Source: Apodemus sylvaticus (lineage: Eukaryota; Chordata; Mammalia; Rodentia; Muridae). From it: a stretch of DNA of 64,000 nucleotides. Shown here one piece after another: positions 63,333 through 64,000 of the stretch. The notes under the pieces are model-generated. The model was not told the origin of the DNA, made no database searches, and saw nothing but the letters and a program-made list of their open reading frames with translations. The stretch spans positions 27,167,086 to 27,231,085 of the forward strand of contig NC_067481.1 in NCBI RefSeq assembly GCF_947179515.1, written 5' to 3'. The position numbers and the translations under genes are program-made. Numbering within the stretch: position 1 is the first letter of the stretch; the number at the start of each line of letters is the position of its first letter.

Positions 63333-64000
63333 GTAAGAGAGCCCATCTCAGCATTCTTAGCACTGATCTTCCTTCCACAACTATGGCTGATCTCACCCTT
63401 TACCCCGTTCCTGTCATTGATCCACCTCAAACCCCACCTGAATACAAAGTGGGACATGGGGGTGTTGCACAGTTTTCTAGCCTTTGGAGTGGCTGCAGGG
63501 AGAACTTCCAAAGCCACCTCCATGGCTGGGTTTGCTCTAGGAGCAAGCAGCTGCCATAGGTGGACTCTGAGAACAAAAGGACAAGATGTCCCATCACCTT
63601 CCCCTCACTACACAGCCCTGGGTTGAGGTCTCAGGATGGGATGTCTGAGGGTGAGGTGCAGAGGTGAATGAGAATTCAGAACCTGCCAAAGGGCCCTGGG
63701 AATGGAGGTTTGGGTTGTGTGCTGATGTACCTGCACAGGGATGAGTCTGGAGGTCAGAGAAGCACATTCGCGTGTCCTCCTCTGTGGCTCTCTTTCTGTT
63801 TCCTTGAGACACCGGGGAGCTCACTGGTTTTTGGCTAAGCCGACAGCCAGCAACCCCTGTGACCCTCCTGTCTTGTTATCCATCTTTGGTGACTGGGGTT
63901 GCCTGATTTTTTTATGTGGGAGCCGAGCATTCAAATTCAGGTTCTGCTACTTACGCAACACGTGTTCTTACCCACTGTGCCATCTCCTAGTATACATCCT
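63333..64000 (+). other. B4galnt2: Start of intron 5
   Basis: GT at 63333. No firm repeat except a weak SINE-like end near 63925-63990 (cattcaaattcaggttctgctacttacgcaac, ccactgtgccatctcctag). The gene continues to the right. Confidence 0.8.

Noticed and set aside
1..64000. A wholly new biological system in the window
   Set aside because: Everything strongly supported belongs to known classes: one glycosyltransferase gene, ERVs, SINEs and microsatellites. The novelty is in their arrangement and possible regulatory effect.

Overview
The window is mammalian nuclear DNA, almost certainly house mouse. It is full of rodent-only SINEs (B1, B2, B3/B4 and ID-like copies, many with poly(A) tails and target-site duplications), mouse-type endogenous retroviruses (ERVs), a URR1-type hAT element and long (CA)n, (GA)n and (TTTC)n arrays. 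It carries the 5' exons of one recognisable host gene on the + strand. That gene is B4galnt2, encoding beta-1,4-N-acetylgalactosaminyltransferase 2 (the Sd(a)/Cad blood-group enzyme, which lies on mouse chromosome 11). No bacterial-type operon, CRISPR array, tRNA or rRNA gene was seen.

Layout. (1) 1-7.3 kb: SINEs, old L1 ORF2 pieces, LTR-like fragments and simple repeats. (2) 7331-13231: provirus A, a class I (gammaretrovirus-like) ERV with two LTRs, a 4-bp CTGG target duplication, a tRNA-Gly-type primer site and heavily deleted genes. (3) 13.2-15.4 kb: SINEs, a solitary LTR and an interspersed repeat. (4) 15391 to about 31945: provirus C, a class II (betaretrovirus-like) ERV with gag, dUTPase-protease, reverse transcriptase, RNase H and integrase, all broken. 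(5) 21189-30036: provirus B, a nearly full-length class I ERV related to A but with a tRNA-Pro-type primer site. It is inserted inside the integrase of C with a 4-bp GAGA duplication. Its gag, pol and env are all recognisable but carry stops, frameshifts and two SINE insertions. (6) 32-35.4 kb: mostly unrecognised sequence. (7) 35.4-36.0 kb: CpG-rich promoter and exon 1 of B4galnt2. (8) 35.6-54.5 kb: intron 1 (about 18.9 kb), holding SINEs, antisense LTR fragments, purine/pyrimidine tracts and a third class I ERV remnant (D, 48.3-50.4 kb). (9) 54492-63332: exons 2 to 5, separated by SINE-rich introns. The gene runs off the right edge in intron 5.

The five coding segments add up to 486 nt, exactly 162 codons. 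They encode the short cytoplasmic tail, the signal anchor and the stem/N-terminal part of a type II Golgi enzyme. The catalytic region would lie to the right of the window. All three large proviruses lie upstream of the promoter in the same transcriptional direction as the gene. That is a plausible source of cis-regulatory variation, because mouse B4galnt2 is known for the Mvwf1 allele, a switch from gut-epithelial to endothelial expression. Nothing in this sequence alone shows which allele this is. Repeat families I could not name are labelled R1 to R6; each label means that I see related copies within the window or recognise the sequence as a common rodent repeat.
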